A DNA stretch of 64,000 bases, from contig CAWABY010000015.1 of assembly GCA_963780395.1 (NCBI GenBank), positions 124,001 to 188,000 on the forward strand, in the 5' to 3' direction. The DNA is from VGBV01 sp963780395 (lineage in GTDB: Bacteria; Actinomycetota; Thermoleophilia; Solirubrobacterales; 70-9). Below, piece by piece: positions 8,555 to 15,833 of this stretch. Under the pieces are notes generated by a model. It was not told where the DNA came from and ran no database searches. It saw nothing but the letters and a program-made list of their open reading frames with translations. The position numbers and the translations under genes were made by a program. Within the stretch, counting starts at the first letter, position 1; every line of letters starts with the position of its first letter.

Positions 8555-8560
8555 TCCTCC
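8555..8560 (-). promoter_or_regulatory. Shine-Dalgarno of serS
   Basis: GGAGGA on the minus strand, seven bases from the ACG at 8547. Ideal position and strength support initiation at that codon rather than at the internal ATG at 8229. Confidence 0.75.
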
Positions 8561-8579
8561 GGAGGAGTCGCTCATCCCG

Positions 8580-8963
8580 CTATGGGCCGGGGGTGACCGG
8601 CTGATCGACGTCCTTGCCCGAGTACTCGGCGAGGAACCTCGCGACGGCCTCCGCGTCGTCCCCGACGACGATGTTCTGGGGCATGATCGCGCCGGAGAAG
8701 CCGCCGTTTGCGATCGCGAAGATCGCGTCCTCGTAGGTCTCCTTGCGCTCGTCGAAGTTGGGGCCCTGGGCGCGCTGGCTGCGGTTGGCGCTGCCCTGCG
8801 CTCCCGCGGCCTTGAGCGTGTGGCACCCCGAGCACCGCTGGGCGAACAGCTCGGCGCCCCGGTGAGCCGGATCGTCCTCGGGTACCTCGATGCCCTCGGT
8901 GCCGCAGGCGCTCAGCGCGAGCGCAGCGGCGGCACCTGCAATCAGTGGGAAAGCCCGTCGCAC
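8580..8963 (-). CDS. class I cytochrome c lipoprotein
   Basis: A 127-residue exported haem protein. The signal peptide ends in the lipobox LSAC (Cys20), so it should be lipid-anchored outside the membrane. Haem attaches at CSGCH (Cys44, Cys47, His48); Met94 in GAIMPQN is the likely sixth ligand. It may shuttle electrons to a terminal oxidase. GTG start at 8963. It is the first gene of an apparent operon with serS, 32 bp downstream, an odd partner. The flavin reductase gene diverges 45 bp away. Confidence 0.9.
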   Translation of the reverse strand: MRRAFPLIAGAAAALALSACGTEGIEVPEDDPAHRGAELFAQRCSGCHTLKAAGAQGSANRSQRAQGPNFDERKETYEDAIFAIANGGFSGAIMPQNIVVGDDAEAVARFLAEYSGKDVDQPVTPGP

Positions 8964-9008
8964 GCGGCGGGATCATATGCGAGGCGGGCGCGGCGATAGC
9001 GTTGCCCC

Positions 9009-9500
9009 GTGGCCGACTCAAAGCCCAGCCCCGAGCGTTTCCGTGATGCGCTGGCCTCATACCCGACCGGGGTCACGGTGGTGACGGCGATGGGCGCCGA
9101 CGGGCCGGCGGGGGCCACGGCCAACGCCGTCACCTCGCTCTCGCTGGAGCCGCCGATGATGCTCGCCTGCCTGGACCGGGGCTCGCGCACGCTCGAGTCG
9201 GTTCGCGCCGCCGGCCGCTTCGGCGTCAACGCGCTGGCCGCAGGGCAGGAGGAGCTGGCGCTTCGCTTCGCCGCCAAGGACCCCGCGCCGAGGAAGTGGG
9301 ACGGCGTCGAGTGGAGCGAGAGCCAGGGCTCGCCGCGCCTCGCCGACGCCCTGATGTGGGTCGCCTGCGAGCTGCGCGACCTGATCGACGGCGGCGACCA
9401 CCTGATCGCGACCGGCACGGTGCTGGAGGCCGACTCACGCGAGGCGATGCCGCTGATCTTCCACCGCGGCGCGTACCGGGATCTTCTCTCCGAGAGCTGA
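9009..9500 (+). CDS. flavin reductase domain protein (HpaC-like)
   Basis: A 163-residue flavin reductase of the HpaC/short-chain FMN-binding split-barrel family, which reduces free FMN or FAD with NAD(P)H, often for a partner monooxygenase. Seen are YPTGVTVVTA at the start, the flavin-binding strand GATANAVTSLSLEPPMML, the FGVNALA segment and the C-terminal IFHRGAYRDL, all typical of the family. GTG start at 9009. No monooxygenase gene lies next to it, so its partner is unknown. Confidence 0.88.
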   Translation: MADSKPSPERFRDALASYPTGVTVVTAMGADGPAGATANAVTSLSLEPPMMLACLDRGSRTLESVRAAGRFGVNALAAGQEELALRFAAKDPAPRKWDGVEWSESQGSPRLADALMWVACELRDLIDGGDHLIATGTVLEADSREAMPLIFHRGAYRDLLSES

Positions 9501-9550
9501 GGTTTCCGGCTTCGCCATCAGTCAGGGCCGCTGGCGGCCGCACACATCCT

Positions 9551-9597
9551 TCGCGGCCGCAAGCGGCCGCTCTGGAAATCAGCGGCCTTGCGGCCCC
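9551..9597. terminator. GC-rich palindromes between convergent genes, possible bidirectional terminator
   Basis: Two GCGGCCGC palindromes (9553-9560 and 9563-9570) separated by AA can fold into a strong 8-bp stem, and more GGCCGC-like pieces follow (AGCGGCCTTGCGGCC). They sit between the convergent flavin reductase and ABC permease genes. There is no T-run, so Rho-independent function is uncertain. Confidence 0.35.
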
Positions 9598-10371
9598 TCA
9601 GGCGCTGACGGCGCGCTTGTACCGGCGGACCGAGAGCCAGCCGAACAGCAGGCTGAGGCCGACCGACCAGACGACGCCGAGCCAGATGTTGTCGCCGGCG
9701 GGGTCGCCGATCCAGAGCGCGCGCAGGGCGTCGACGACGATCGTGAACGGGTTGGCCTCGGCGAACTGGCGCAGCCCGTCGGGCAGGGTGTCGATCGGGA
9801 CGAACGCGGAAGAGACGAAGGTGAGCGGGAAGACGACCATGAAGCCGATCGCCTGCGCGGACTCGCCCGAGGAGGCGACGAGGCCGAAGTAGGCGAAGAC
9901 CCAGGAGAAGGCGTAGCCGAAGAGCAGCATCAGGCCGACGCCGGCGAGGATCTCGATCGGGTTGGCGTCGAAGCGGAAGCCGACCACGTAGCCGACGCCG
10001 ACCATGATCACGATCGAGAGCAGGTTGGTGGGGACGTCGGCGAGGGTGCGGCCGGCGAGCACCGCCCCACGCGACATCGGCAGCGAGCGGAAGCGGTCGA
10101 TCAGCCCCTTCTTGAGGTCGTCGGCCAGCCCCAGCGCGGTGACGAAGCCGCCGAAGGACATCGTCTGGGCGACGATGCCCGGGATCAGGAAGTCGACGTA
10201 GCTGTGGCCCGGGGTCTCGATCGCGCCGCCGAAGACGTAGACGAACAGCAGCACGAACATCAGCGGCTGCAGCGTGAAGCTGATCAGCAGGTCCGGCGCG
10301 CGCGGGATGCGGCGCAGGTTCCGAACCGCCAGCACCAGGGTGTCCGAGAGCGCGTAGCCGACGCCGCTCAC
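9598..10371 (-). CDS. ABC-2 type permease, DrrB-like
   Basis: A 257-residue membrane subunit of an ABC-2 exporter. Six hydrophobic segments are visible, with the family signature region around PMSRGAVLAGRTLADVP after the second segment and AFVPIDTLPDGLRQFAEANPF before the last. GTG start at 10371 overlaps the ATPase stop (GTGA), so the two subunits are made together. By analogy with DrrAB it would export a hydrophobic compound, lipid or drug; the substrate is unknown. Confidence 0.93.
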   Translation of the reverse strand: MSGVGYALSDTLVLAVRNLRRIPRAPDLLISFTLQPLMFVLLFVYVFGGAIETPGHSYVDFLIPGIVAQTMSFGGFVTALGLADDLKKGLIDRFRSLPMSRGAVLAGRTLADVPTNLLSIVIMVGVGYVVGFRFDANPIEILAGVGLMLLFGYAFSWVFAYFGLVASSGESAQAIGFMVVFPLTFVSSAFVPIDTLPDGLRQFAEANPFTIVVDALRALWIGDPAGDNIWLGVVWSVGLSLLFGWLSVRRYKRAVSA

Positions 10372-11366
10372 GACGGCACCTCCTCGCGTTCCCGCTCGCC
10401 CTCGCCCTCGCCCTCGCCCTTCTCGGGCTCGGCGGCGTGGCCGGTGAAGACCATGAAGACGTCGTCGAGGGTGGGACGGCGGGTGGCGATGTCCTCGATC
10501 TCGACCCCTGCGGCGTCGAGGCGGCGGACCGCCTCGGCGATGCCGCCGTCGCGGTCGCTGAGCTGCATCAGCACGCGGCCGTCCTCGAGCTCGGGCCGCT
10601 CGGCGCACATCTCCGAGAGCGCGGCCACCGCGGCCTCGGCCTGCTCCCGCTTCCCGAGGCTCACCTCCAGGCCCTCGCCGCCGACCCGGTCCTTGAGCTC
10701 GTCCGAGGTGCCCTCGGCGATCACCTTGCCGTGGTCGATGACGGCGATGCGGTCGGCGAGGCGGTCGGCCTCGTCGAGGTACTGGGTGGTCAGCAGCACG
10801 GTGGTCCCCGCGGCCACCCGCTCCTCGATCGTCTCCCAGAGCCCGAGCCGGCTGACCGGATCAAGGCCGGTGGTCGGCTCGTCGAGGAAGACGACGGGCG
10901 GCTTCGCCACCAGCGCCGCGGCGAGGTCGAGCCGCCGGCGCATGCCGCCCGAATACGTGCGGACCAGGCGGTCGCCTGCGTCGGTGAGGTCGAAGGTCTC
11001 GAGCAGGTCGGTGGCGCGCTCGGCCGAGACCCGCTTGCCCAGGTGGTACAGGCGGCCGACCATGTCGAGGTTCTCGCGCCCGGTCAGGTTCTCATCGACC
11101 GCCGCGTACTGGCCCGCGAGGCCGATCTGGGACCGCAGCTCGGCCGCGTCCTTGACGATGTCGAGGCCGGCGACCCGGGCGCTGCCGGCGTCGGGGCGCA
11201 GGAGCGTGGTCAGGATCCGCACCGCGGTCGTCTTGCCCGCCCCGTTCGGCCCGAGCAGGCCGAGCACCGTCCCCTGGGGGACGCTGAGGTCGACGCCGCA
11301 CAGCGCCTCGACCTTGCCGAAGGACCGCTTCAGGCCCTCGGCCTCTATCGCCGGCTTGGAGGCCAT
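10368..11366 (-). CDS. ABC transporter ATP-binding protein, DrrA-like
   Basis: ATPase of the exporter, 332 residues. Walker A GPNGAGKTT, Q-loop at GLAGQYAAVD, signature YSGGMRRRLDLA, Walker B VVFLDEPTTGLD and the H-loop region TTQYLDEADRLADR are intact; the Gln in TTQ replaces the usual His, as in other DrrA proteins. A C-terminal domain of the DrrA type (about residues 220-310) follows, with TRRPTLDDVFMVFTG. The last 25 residues are a Gly-Glu-Arg repeat of low complexity just before the overlap with the permease gene. Confidence 0.95.
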   Translation of the reverse strand: MASKPAIEAEGLKRSFGKVEALCGVDLSVPQGTVLGLLGPNGAGKTTAVRILTTLLRPDAGSARVAGLDIVKDAAELRSQIGLAGQYAAVDENLTGRENLDMVGRLYHLGKRVSAERATDLLETFDLTDAGDRLVRTYSGGMRRRLDLAAALVAKPPVVFLDEPTTGLDPVSRLGLWETIEERVAAGTTVLLTTQYLDEADRLADRIAVIDHGKVIAEGTSDELKDRVGGEGLEVSLGKREQAEAAVAALSEMCAERPELEDGRVLMQLSDRDGGIAEAVRRLDAAGVEIEDIATRRPTLDDVFMVFTGHAAEPEKGEGEGEGEREREEVPS

Positions 11367-11410
11367 GGTCTGAAGTTACTGACCGGCGGTTCGGTGAAGA
11401 ATCACCGCTC

Positions 11411-11842
11411 TCAGATGAGTGGCGTCGTCCCCGCGGCCCGCAGCGCCAGGAACAGGATCACCAGGCAGGCGACGGCCATGATCCCCATCTCGCGGCGCAC
11501 TACCGCCATCGCGACCTGGTGCTGACGCTCCTCAGGCAGCGCCCTGAAGTCGAGCTCTCCCAGCTCCTGCTGCGCCGCGCCGGCGCGGGTCAGCTCGGCC
11601 AGGAAGGAGACCAGCAGCGGCAGGGCGCCGTAGACGTAGTGCAGGTCGAGGGCCTCGCGGCCGGTGAAGACGAGGATCAGCCCCAGCATCGCTTGGATCA
11701 CGACGGTCACCTGGGCCACCCTCAGCGCGTACCAGAAGCCGACCGTCGGCCGGCGGCGCAACCAGGCGATCCCTCCCCAGACCCCGGCGACCAGATTGGC
11801 GGCGATCAGGGCGATCCCGCAGGCGATGTGGAGCCCGATCAC
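11411..11842 (-). CDS. small four-helix membrane protein
   Basis: A 143-residue protein of unknown function with about four transmembrane helices: residues 3-27, 42-60, 68-86 and 118-137. A charged loop LGELDFRALPEERQHQ lies between helices three and four. GTG start at 11842. It is not obviously related to complex I despite lying directly upstream of, and divergent from, nuoA. It stands apart from the ABC operon by 44 bp on the same strand. Confidence 0.7.
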   Translation of the reverse strand: MIGLHIACGIALIAANLVAGVWGGIAWLRRRPTVGFWYALRVAQVTVVIQAMLGLILVFTGREALDLHYVYGALPLLVSFLAELTRAGAAQQELGELDFRALPEERQHQVAMAVVRREMGIMAVACLVILFLALRAAGTTPLI

Positions 11843-11915
11843 GCGGGCCAGGTTAGGGCCTGCGCCAGCACCGCCACCCCGGCCGCCATTTCCGCCTCAG
11901 TAGGTCGGGTTTTTC

Positions 11916-11934
11916 GCTTTCTGATGCGGAAAGC
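11916..11934. promoter_or_regulatory. inverted repeat in the nuo upstream region
   Basis: GCTTTC and GAAAGC flank a seven-base spacer. It lies in an AT-rich island about 50 bp upstream of the nuo -10 candidate and could be an operator or simply a small hairpin. Confidence 0.3.
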
Positions 11935-11963
11935 CACTATGTAACAGCTTGATACAAAGTCAG

Positions 11964-11972
11964 TGATATAAC
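11964..11972 (+). promoter_or_regulatory. extended -10 promoter for the nuo operon
   Basis: TGATATAAC matches an extended -10 element (TGnTATAAT) in the most AT-rich stretch of the region. TTGATA at 11949-11954 is too close to be its -35. A start site about seven bases downstream would fall within a few bases of the nuoA GTG, so the mRNA could be leaderless, which fits the absence of a ribosome binding site. Confidence 0.5.
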
Positions 11973-11981
11973 GCGGTCGGC

Positions 11982-12341
11982 GTGCTTGAGAGCTACCTCC
12001 CCGTCCTCGTCTTCGCCGGCCTGGGAATCATCGTCGGAAGCGCGTTCGTACTCCTCAACGGGGTCCTGGGGGCGAGCCGGCCGAATCCGATCAAGGGCGA
12101 CCCCTACGAGTGCGGGCTCCCCTCCCACGTCACCCGCAGCTTCCGCTTCGGCGTCAGCTTCTACATGGTCGCGATGCTGTTCATCCTCTTCGACATCGAG
12201 GTCGTCTTCCTGTATCCGGTCGGGGCGATCCTTCAGGCGGCAGACAGCGTCTTCGTGCTGGTCGAGATCGTGATCTTCGTGGTCCTGCTGCTGGTGGGCC
12301 TCGTCTTCGTCTGGCGCCGGGGAGCGCTGGATTGGAAGTAG
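11982..12341 (+). CDS. nuoA: NADH-quinone oxidoreductase subunit A
   Basis: Small membrane subunit of complex I, 119 residues and three transmembrane helices. Conserved loop PYECGLPS carries the Cys typical of NuoA, and the second helix has the buried acidic pair FDIEVVFLYP. GTG start; no Shine-Dalgarno is visible, see the promoter entry. It is the first gene of a 14-subunit nuo operon and overlaps nuoB by ten bases. Confidence 0.96.
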   Translation: MLESYLPVLVFAGLGIIVGSAFVLLNGVLGASRPNPIKGDPYECGLPSHVTRSFRFGVSFYMVAMLFILFDIEVVFLYPVGAILQAADSVFVLVEIVIFVVLLLVGLVFVWRRGALDWK

Positions 12342-13060
12342 AGCGCCGGAAGCTGGGGGTTCCGGCACCGGGCGAACAGCCCAAGACGCCCGACGAGTTC
12401 AGGGCGAAGCAGCTGCGGGCCCGCGAGCTGCTGCGGGGGGACCTCGAGGGACGCGATCTGGAGGAGGTCGTCGAGCGAGGGGTCCTGACCACCACGCTGG
12501 AGAAGGGCCTGAACGTGGCGCGCGCACACTCGATCTTCCCGGCGACCTTCGGGCTCGCCTGCTGCGCGATCGAGATGATGTCGGCGGTCAGCGCCCGGAC
12601 CGACCAGGCGCGGTTCGGGGCCGAGGCGCTGCGGGCCTCGCCCCGCCAGGCCGACCTGCTGATCCTTTCGGGCCGGGTCTCGATCAAGATGGCCCCGGTC
12701 ATCCGGCGGCTGTATGACCAGATGCTGGAGCCCAAGTGGGTGATCTCGATGGGAGCGTGCTCGTCCTCGGGCGGCATGTTCGCCAACTACGCGGTGGTCC
12801 AGGGAGCCGACAAGTTCATGCCCGTGGACATACACGTGCCGGGCTGCCCGCCGCGGCCCGAGGCCCTGCTGCACGGCTTCACGAAGCTTCAGCGCAAGAT
12901 CATGGGAAACCCCGACCTCGGCTGGCGTACGCGCTACAACGCGGCCGGCACCGAGGAGTGGGCGCGCTTCGAGCCCGGTCGGCCCACGCCCGAGGCGCTC
13001 GAGTCTGCGGCCCGGGCGGTCGAGGGTGCCCCCGAGCTGGAGGAGGGCGAGCGTGCCTGA
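12332..13060 (+). CDS. nuoB: NADH-quinone oxidoreductase subunit B
   Basis: Carries iron-sulfur cluster N2, which hands electrons to quinone. The 242-residue protein has the four cluster Cys: the adjacent pair in GLACCAIEMM, one in SMGACSSSGG and one in VPGCPPRPE. I place the start at TTG 12332, with GGGGAG seven bases upstream; no ATG or GTG exists before the conserved core. The acidic N-terminal 45 residues and the Pro/Glu-rich C-terminus (about 40 residues after LGWRTRYN) extend beyond the family core. Confidence 0.94.
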   Translation: MEVERRKLGVPAPGEQPKTPDEFRAKQLRARELLRGDLEGRDLEEVVERGVLTTTLEKGLNVARAHSIFPATFGLACCAIEMMSAVSARTDQARFGAEALRASPRQADLLILSGRVSIKMAPVIRRLYDQMLEPKWVISMGACSSSGGMFANYAVVQGADKFMPVDIHVPGCPPRPEALLHGFTKLQRKIMGNPDLGWRTRYNAAGTEEWARFEPGRPTPEALESAARAVEGAPELEEGERA

Positions 13061-13610
13061 CGCGCCCGGCCTGGAGCTGATCGCCCAGGGGATCAACGAG
13101 CAGCGCGAGGGGACGGTCACCGAGACCGCGCTCGAGCACGGCCGCGCGACCCTGATCGTCGATCCCGAGCGCGTCACCGACGCCCTCCGTTTCCTGCGGG
13201 ACGCAGACGGGCAGCGCTACACGTTCCTCTCGAGCCTGCACGCGGCCGACTACCTCCCGGCCACCCCTCGCTTCGCCGTCCACTACGAGCTTCTGAACCG
13301 CGACCGCGTCGAGCGGGTCAACGTCAAGGCCCTGCTTCCGGACCCGGCGGCGGGAAACGGCACCCCGCTCAACGACGACGCGCCGTTGCCCGAGATCGAC
13401 TCCTGCGTCGAGCTCTTCCCGACGGCCGAGTTCCAGGAGCGGGAGGCATACGACTTCTTCGGGATCGTCTTCAGGAACCACCCGGACCTGCGGCGCATCC
13501 TGATGCCGGAGGACTACGTCGGCTGGCCGCAGCGCCGCGACTTCCCGGTCGGCGGCGAGCCGGTGCTGTTCACGCACAACGAGATCGAGATGCCCCGCTG
13601 GTACGAGTGA
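13053..13610 (+). CDS. nuoC: NADH-quinone oxidoreductase subunit C
   Basis: Peripheral-arm subunit of complex I, 185 residues. The 30-kDa-subunit signature is clear: EREAYDFFGIVFRNHPDL, then RRILMPEDYVGWPQRRDFP. GTG start at 13053, preceded by GGAGGAGGGCGA, overlapping the nuoB stop. Separate from nuoD, not fused as in E. coli. Confidence 0.95.
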   Translation: MPDAPGLELIAQGINEQREGTVTETALEHGRATLIVDPERVTDALRFLRDADGQRYTFLSSLHAADYLPATPRFAVHYELLNRDRVERVNVKALLPDPAAGNGTPLNDDAPLPEIDSCVELFPTAEFQEREAYDFFGIVFRNHPDLRRILMPEDYVGWPQRRDFPVGGEPVLFTHNEIEMPRWYE

Positions 13611-13623
13611 TGCGGGGGCGCCG

Positions 13624-14934
13624 ATGACACCGGACGAGTCCCTCCGCGACGAGCCGTACACGACCGAACGCGGCGTGCAGCCGGAGATCGAGGACCAGTC
13701 GCTGGGCCTCGTGCGCCAGGCCGAAACCGAGGTCCGCCCGCCCGACGTCGACGTCGACCTCGAGCCCGAGCAGGAGCTGCTGACGATCAATTTCGGCCCG
13801 CACCACCCGGCCACGCACGGGGTGCTGCGCCTGATCGTGACGCTGCAGGGCGAGACGGTGATCGACCTGAAGCCGGTGATCGGCTACGTCCACACCGGGA
13901 TCGAGAAGTCCTGCGAGGAGAAGAGCTACTGGAAGGTGATCCCGTTCGTCGAGCGCATGGACTACCTCGCCTACTTCTTCAACATGGAGGCCTTCTGCGG
14001 CTGCGTCGAGCGCCTGCTCGAGCTGGAGATCCCGCCCCGCGCCAAGTGGCTGCGGGTGCTGCACATGGAGCTGAACCGGATCCACTCGCATTTGGTCTGG
14101 CTCGGCACCTCCGCGCTGGACCTGGGCGCGGTCTCGATGTTCTGGTACTGCTTCCGCGAGCGCGACAGGATCCTCGACCTGTTCGAGATGTCGACGGGCC
14201 AGCGGATGCACACGCGCTACTTCCAGGTCGGCGGCGTCTTCGAGGACATCCCCCTGGGCTTCGAGCAGAAGGCGCGCGAGTTCTGCGCCGAGATGCCCGG
14301 CCGCATCGACCAGTACGAGGCCCTGCTCGACCGCAATGAGATCTTCCTGCACCGCACGCGCAACGTCGGCATCGTCTCGCGCGAGCGCCTGCTGGAGCTG
14401 GGAGTGACGGGGCCGCTGCTGCGCGCGGCGGGCGAGCCCTGGGACCTGCGCAAGGCGACCGACTACCTCGCCTACCCCGAGCTCGACTTCAAGATCCCGG
14501 TCGGCACCATCGGCGACGGCTATGACCGCTACCGCTGCCGCCTGGCCGAGATGCGCGAGTCGGTGCGGATCGTCGAGCAGTGCCTCGACGGCCTGCCCGA
14601 GGGCCCGTGGATCGCCGACGACCGCAAGATCGTGCTGCCCCCGCGCGACGAGCTCTCGACCTCGATGGAGGCGCTGATCCACCACTTCAAGCTGGTCACC
14701 GAGGGCTTCCGGGTGCCGCCCGGCGAGCTCTACTACGCGATCGAGGGACCGCGGGGGGAGCTGGGCTGCTTCGTCGTAGCCGACGGTTCCTCGAAACCGG
14801 CGCGCGTCCATTTCCGCGACCCGAGCTTCGTCAACCTGCAGGCCTTCCGCGACATGTCGGTCGGTGGCTACGTGGCCGACCTGATCCAGAACCTGGCGAT
14901 GCTGGACCCGATCCTGGGAGGGATCGACAGATGA
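13624..14934 (+). CDS. nuoD: NADH-quinone oxidoreductase subunit D
   Basis: The 49-kDa-type subunit, which with NuoB forms the quinone pocket, 436 residues. Conserved features include FGPHHPATHGVLRL (His and Thr of the quinone site), the Tyr/His region GYVHTGIEK, and the hydrogenase-like C-terminus FVNLQAFRDMSVGGYVADL ending GGIDR. The first 50 residues are an acidic extension absent from the core family. ATG start, 13 bp after nuoC. Confidence 0.96.
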   Translation: MTPDESLRDEPYTTERGVQPEIEDQSLGLVRQAETEVRPPDVDVDLEPEQELLTINFGPHHPATHGVLRLIVTLQGETVIDLKPVIGYVHTGIEKSCEEKSYWKVIPFVERMDYLAYFFNMEAFCGCVERLLELEIPPRAKWLRVLHMELNRIHSHLVWLGTSALDLGAVSMFWYCFRERDRILDLFEMSTGQRMHTRYFQVGGVFEDIPLGFEQKAREFCAEMPGRIDQYEALLDRNEIFLHRTRNVGIVSRERLLELGVTGPLLRAAGEPWDLRKATDYLAYPELDFKIPVGTIGDGYDRYRCRLAEMRESVRIVEQCLDGLPEGPWIADDRKIVLPPRDELSTSMEALIHHFKLVTEGFRVPPGELYYAIEGPRGELGCFVVADGSSKPARVHFRDPSFVNLQAFRDMSVGGYVADLIQNLAMLDPILGGIDR

Positions 14935-14947
14935 GGGGTGATGAAGG

Positions 14948-15833
14948 ATGACCCCGCTGCTGCCCAAGGGCACGCCGCCCGTGGCAGGACGACCCGGGGC
15001 ACATCCGCGACGCGCCCGCCCCCACCGACGAACCGGAGGTGGAGGTGCTGGAGCTTCCCGTCGAAGAGCACCAGGACCACGTCGGCGTCGACATCCCGGC
15101 GATCGACTCGATCACGACCCGGCAGGCGGCCGGAGAGTCGCGCGAGCCCCAGGGCGAGCCCGCGCCGGTGCCCGAGCCGGCCGAGGTCGAGGTGCCGCGG
15201 GGGCTGGCGCAGGAGATCCGCCGGGCGATGAAGCGCTACCCCGAGAAGCGGTCCGCCTCGATCCCGGCGCTTTGGGCCGTCCAACGCCGCTACGGATACT
15301 GCAGCCCCGAGGGGATCAACCAGGCCGCGGCGGTGATGGGTCTGACCCCGGCCTACCTGCAGTCGGTGGCGAGCTTCTACGACCTCTTCCAGCTCGAGCC
15401 GCAGGGAGAGCACGAGGTGCTGGTCTGCACCAACATCTCCTGCTGGCTGCGCGGCGCCGATCAGCTGCTGGACTCGTTCATGGACGCCGCCGGAGTGGAA
15501 CACCCCGGGACCACCTCCGAGGACGGCAAGGTGTTCGTGCGCGGCTTCGAGTGCCTGGGCGCCTGCGACCTCGCCCCGATGGCCTCGATCGACGAGCGCT
15601 ACTACGGGCCGCTGGACGCGGACGACGCGGCCGAGGCGGTCGAAGGGCTGCGCAAGAACAAGCGGAGCGTGTTGCCGGAGAAGCGGCTCGAGGACCGCGA
15701 GGCCGCCGGGGGCATCGGGCCCCGTGTGGGGACCGACACGCGCGTCACGCGGCACCCGATGAACAAGGTGAAGCAGAAGCGCGCTCCGGCGAAGAAGGCC
15801 GCCGCGAAGAAGCCCGGGAGGAAGAAGAGCTGA
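14948..15833 (+). CDS. nuoE: NADH-quinone oxidoreductase subunit E, apparent 1-base insertion near its start
   Basis: The 24-kDa-type subunit with a [2Fe-2S] cluster. Cluster residues are seen in CTNISCWLRGA and ECLGACDLAPM; the helical start RYPEKRSASIPALWAVQRRYGY is typical. Reading from ATG 14948 gives MTPLLPKGTPP with normal third-position GC, then breaks at about 14981. Removing one G there continues as WQDDPGHIRDAPAPTDEPEVE into the main frame, where third positions are again almost all G or C. The corrected product is 294 residues. As written, only a product from GTG 15039 (264 aa) is encoded. The C-terminus is a Lys/Ala-rich tail (about 20 residues). The stop overlaps the nuoF ATG. 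Confidence 0.85.

Noticed and set aside
9553..9570. Twin GCGGCCGC sites as an integration or IS boundary
   Set aside because: No transposase, target duplication or foreign composition; better explained as a hairpin between convergent genes.
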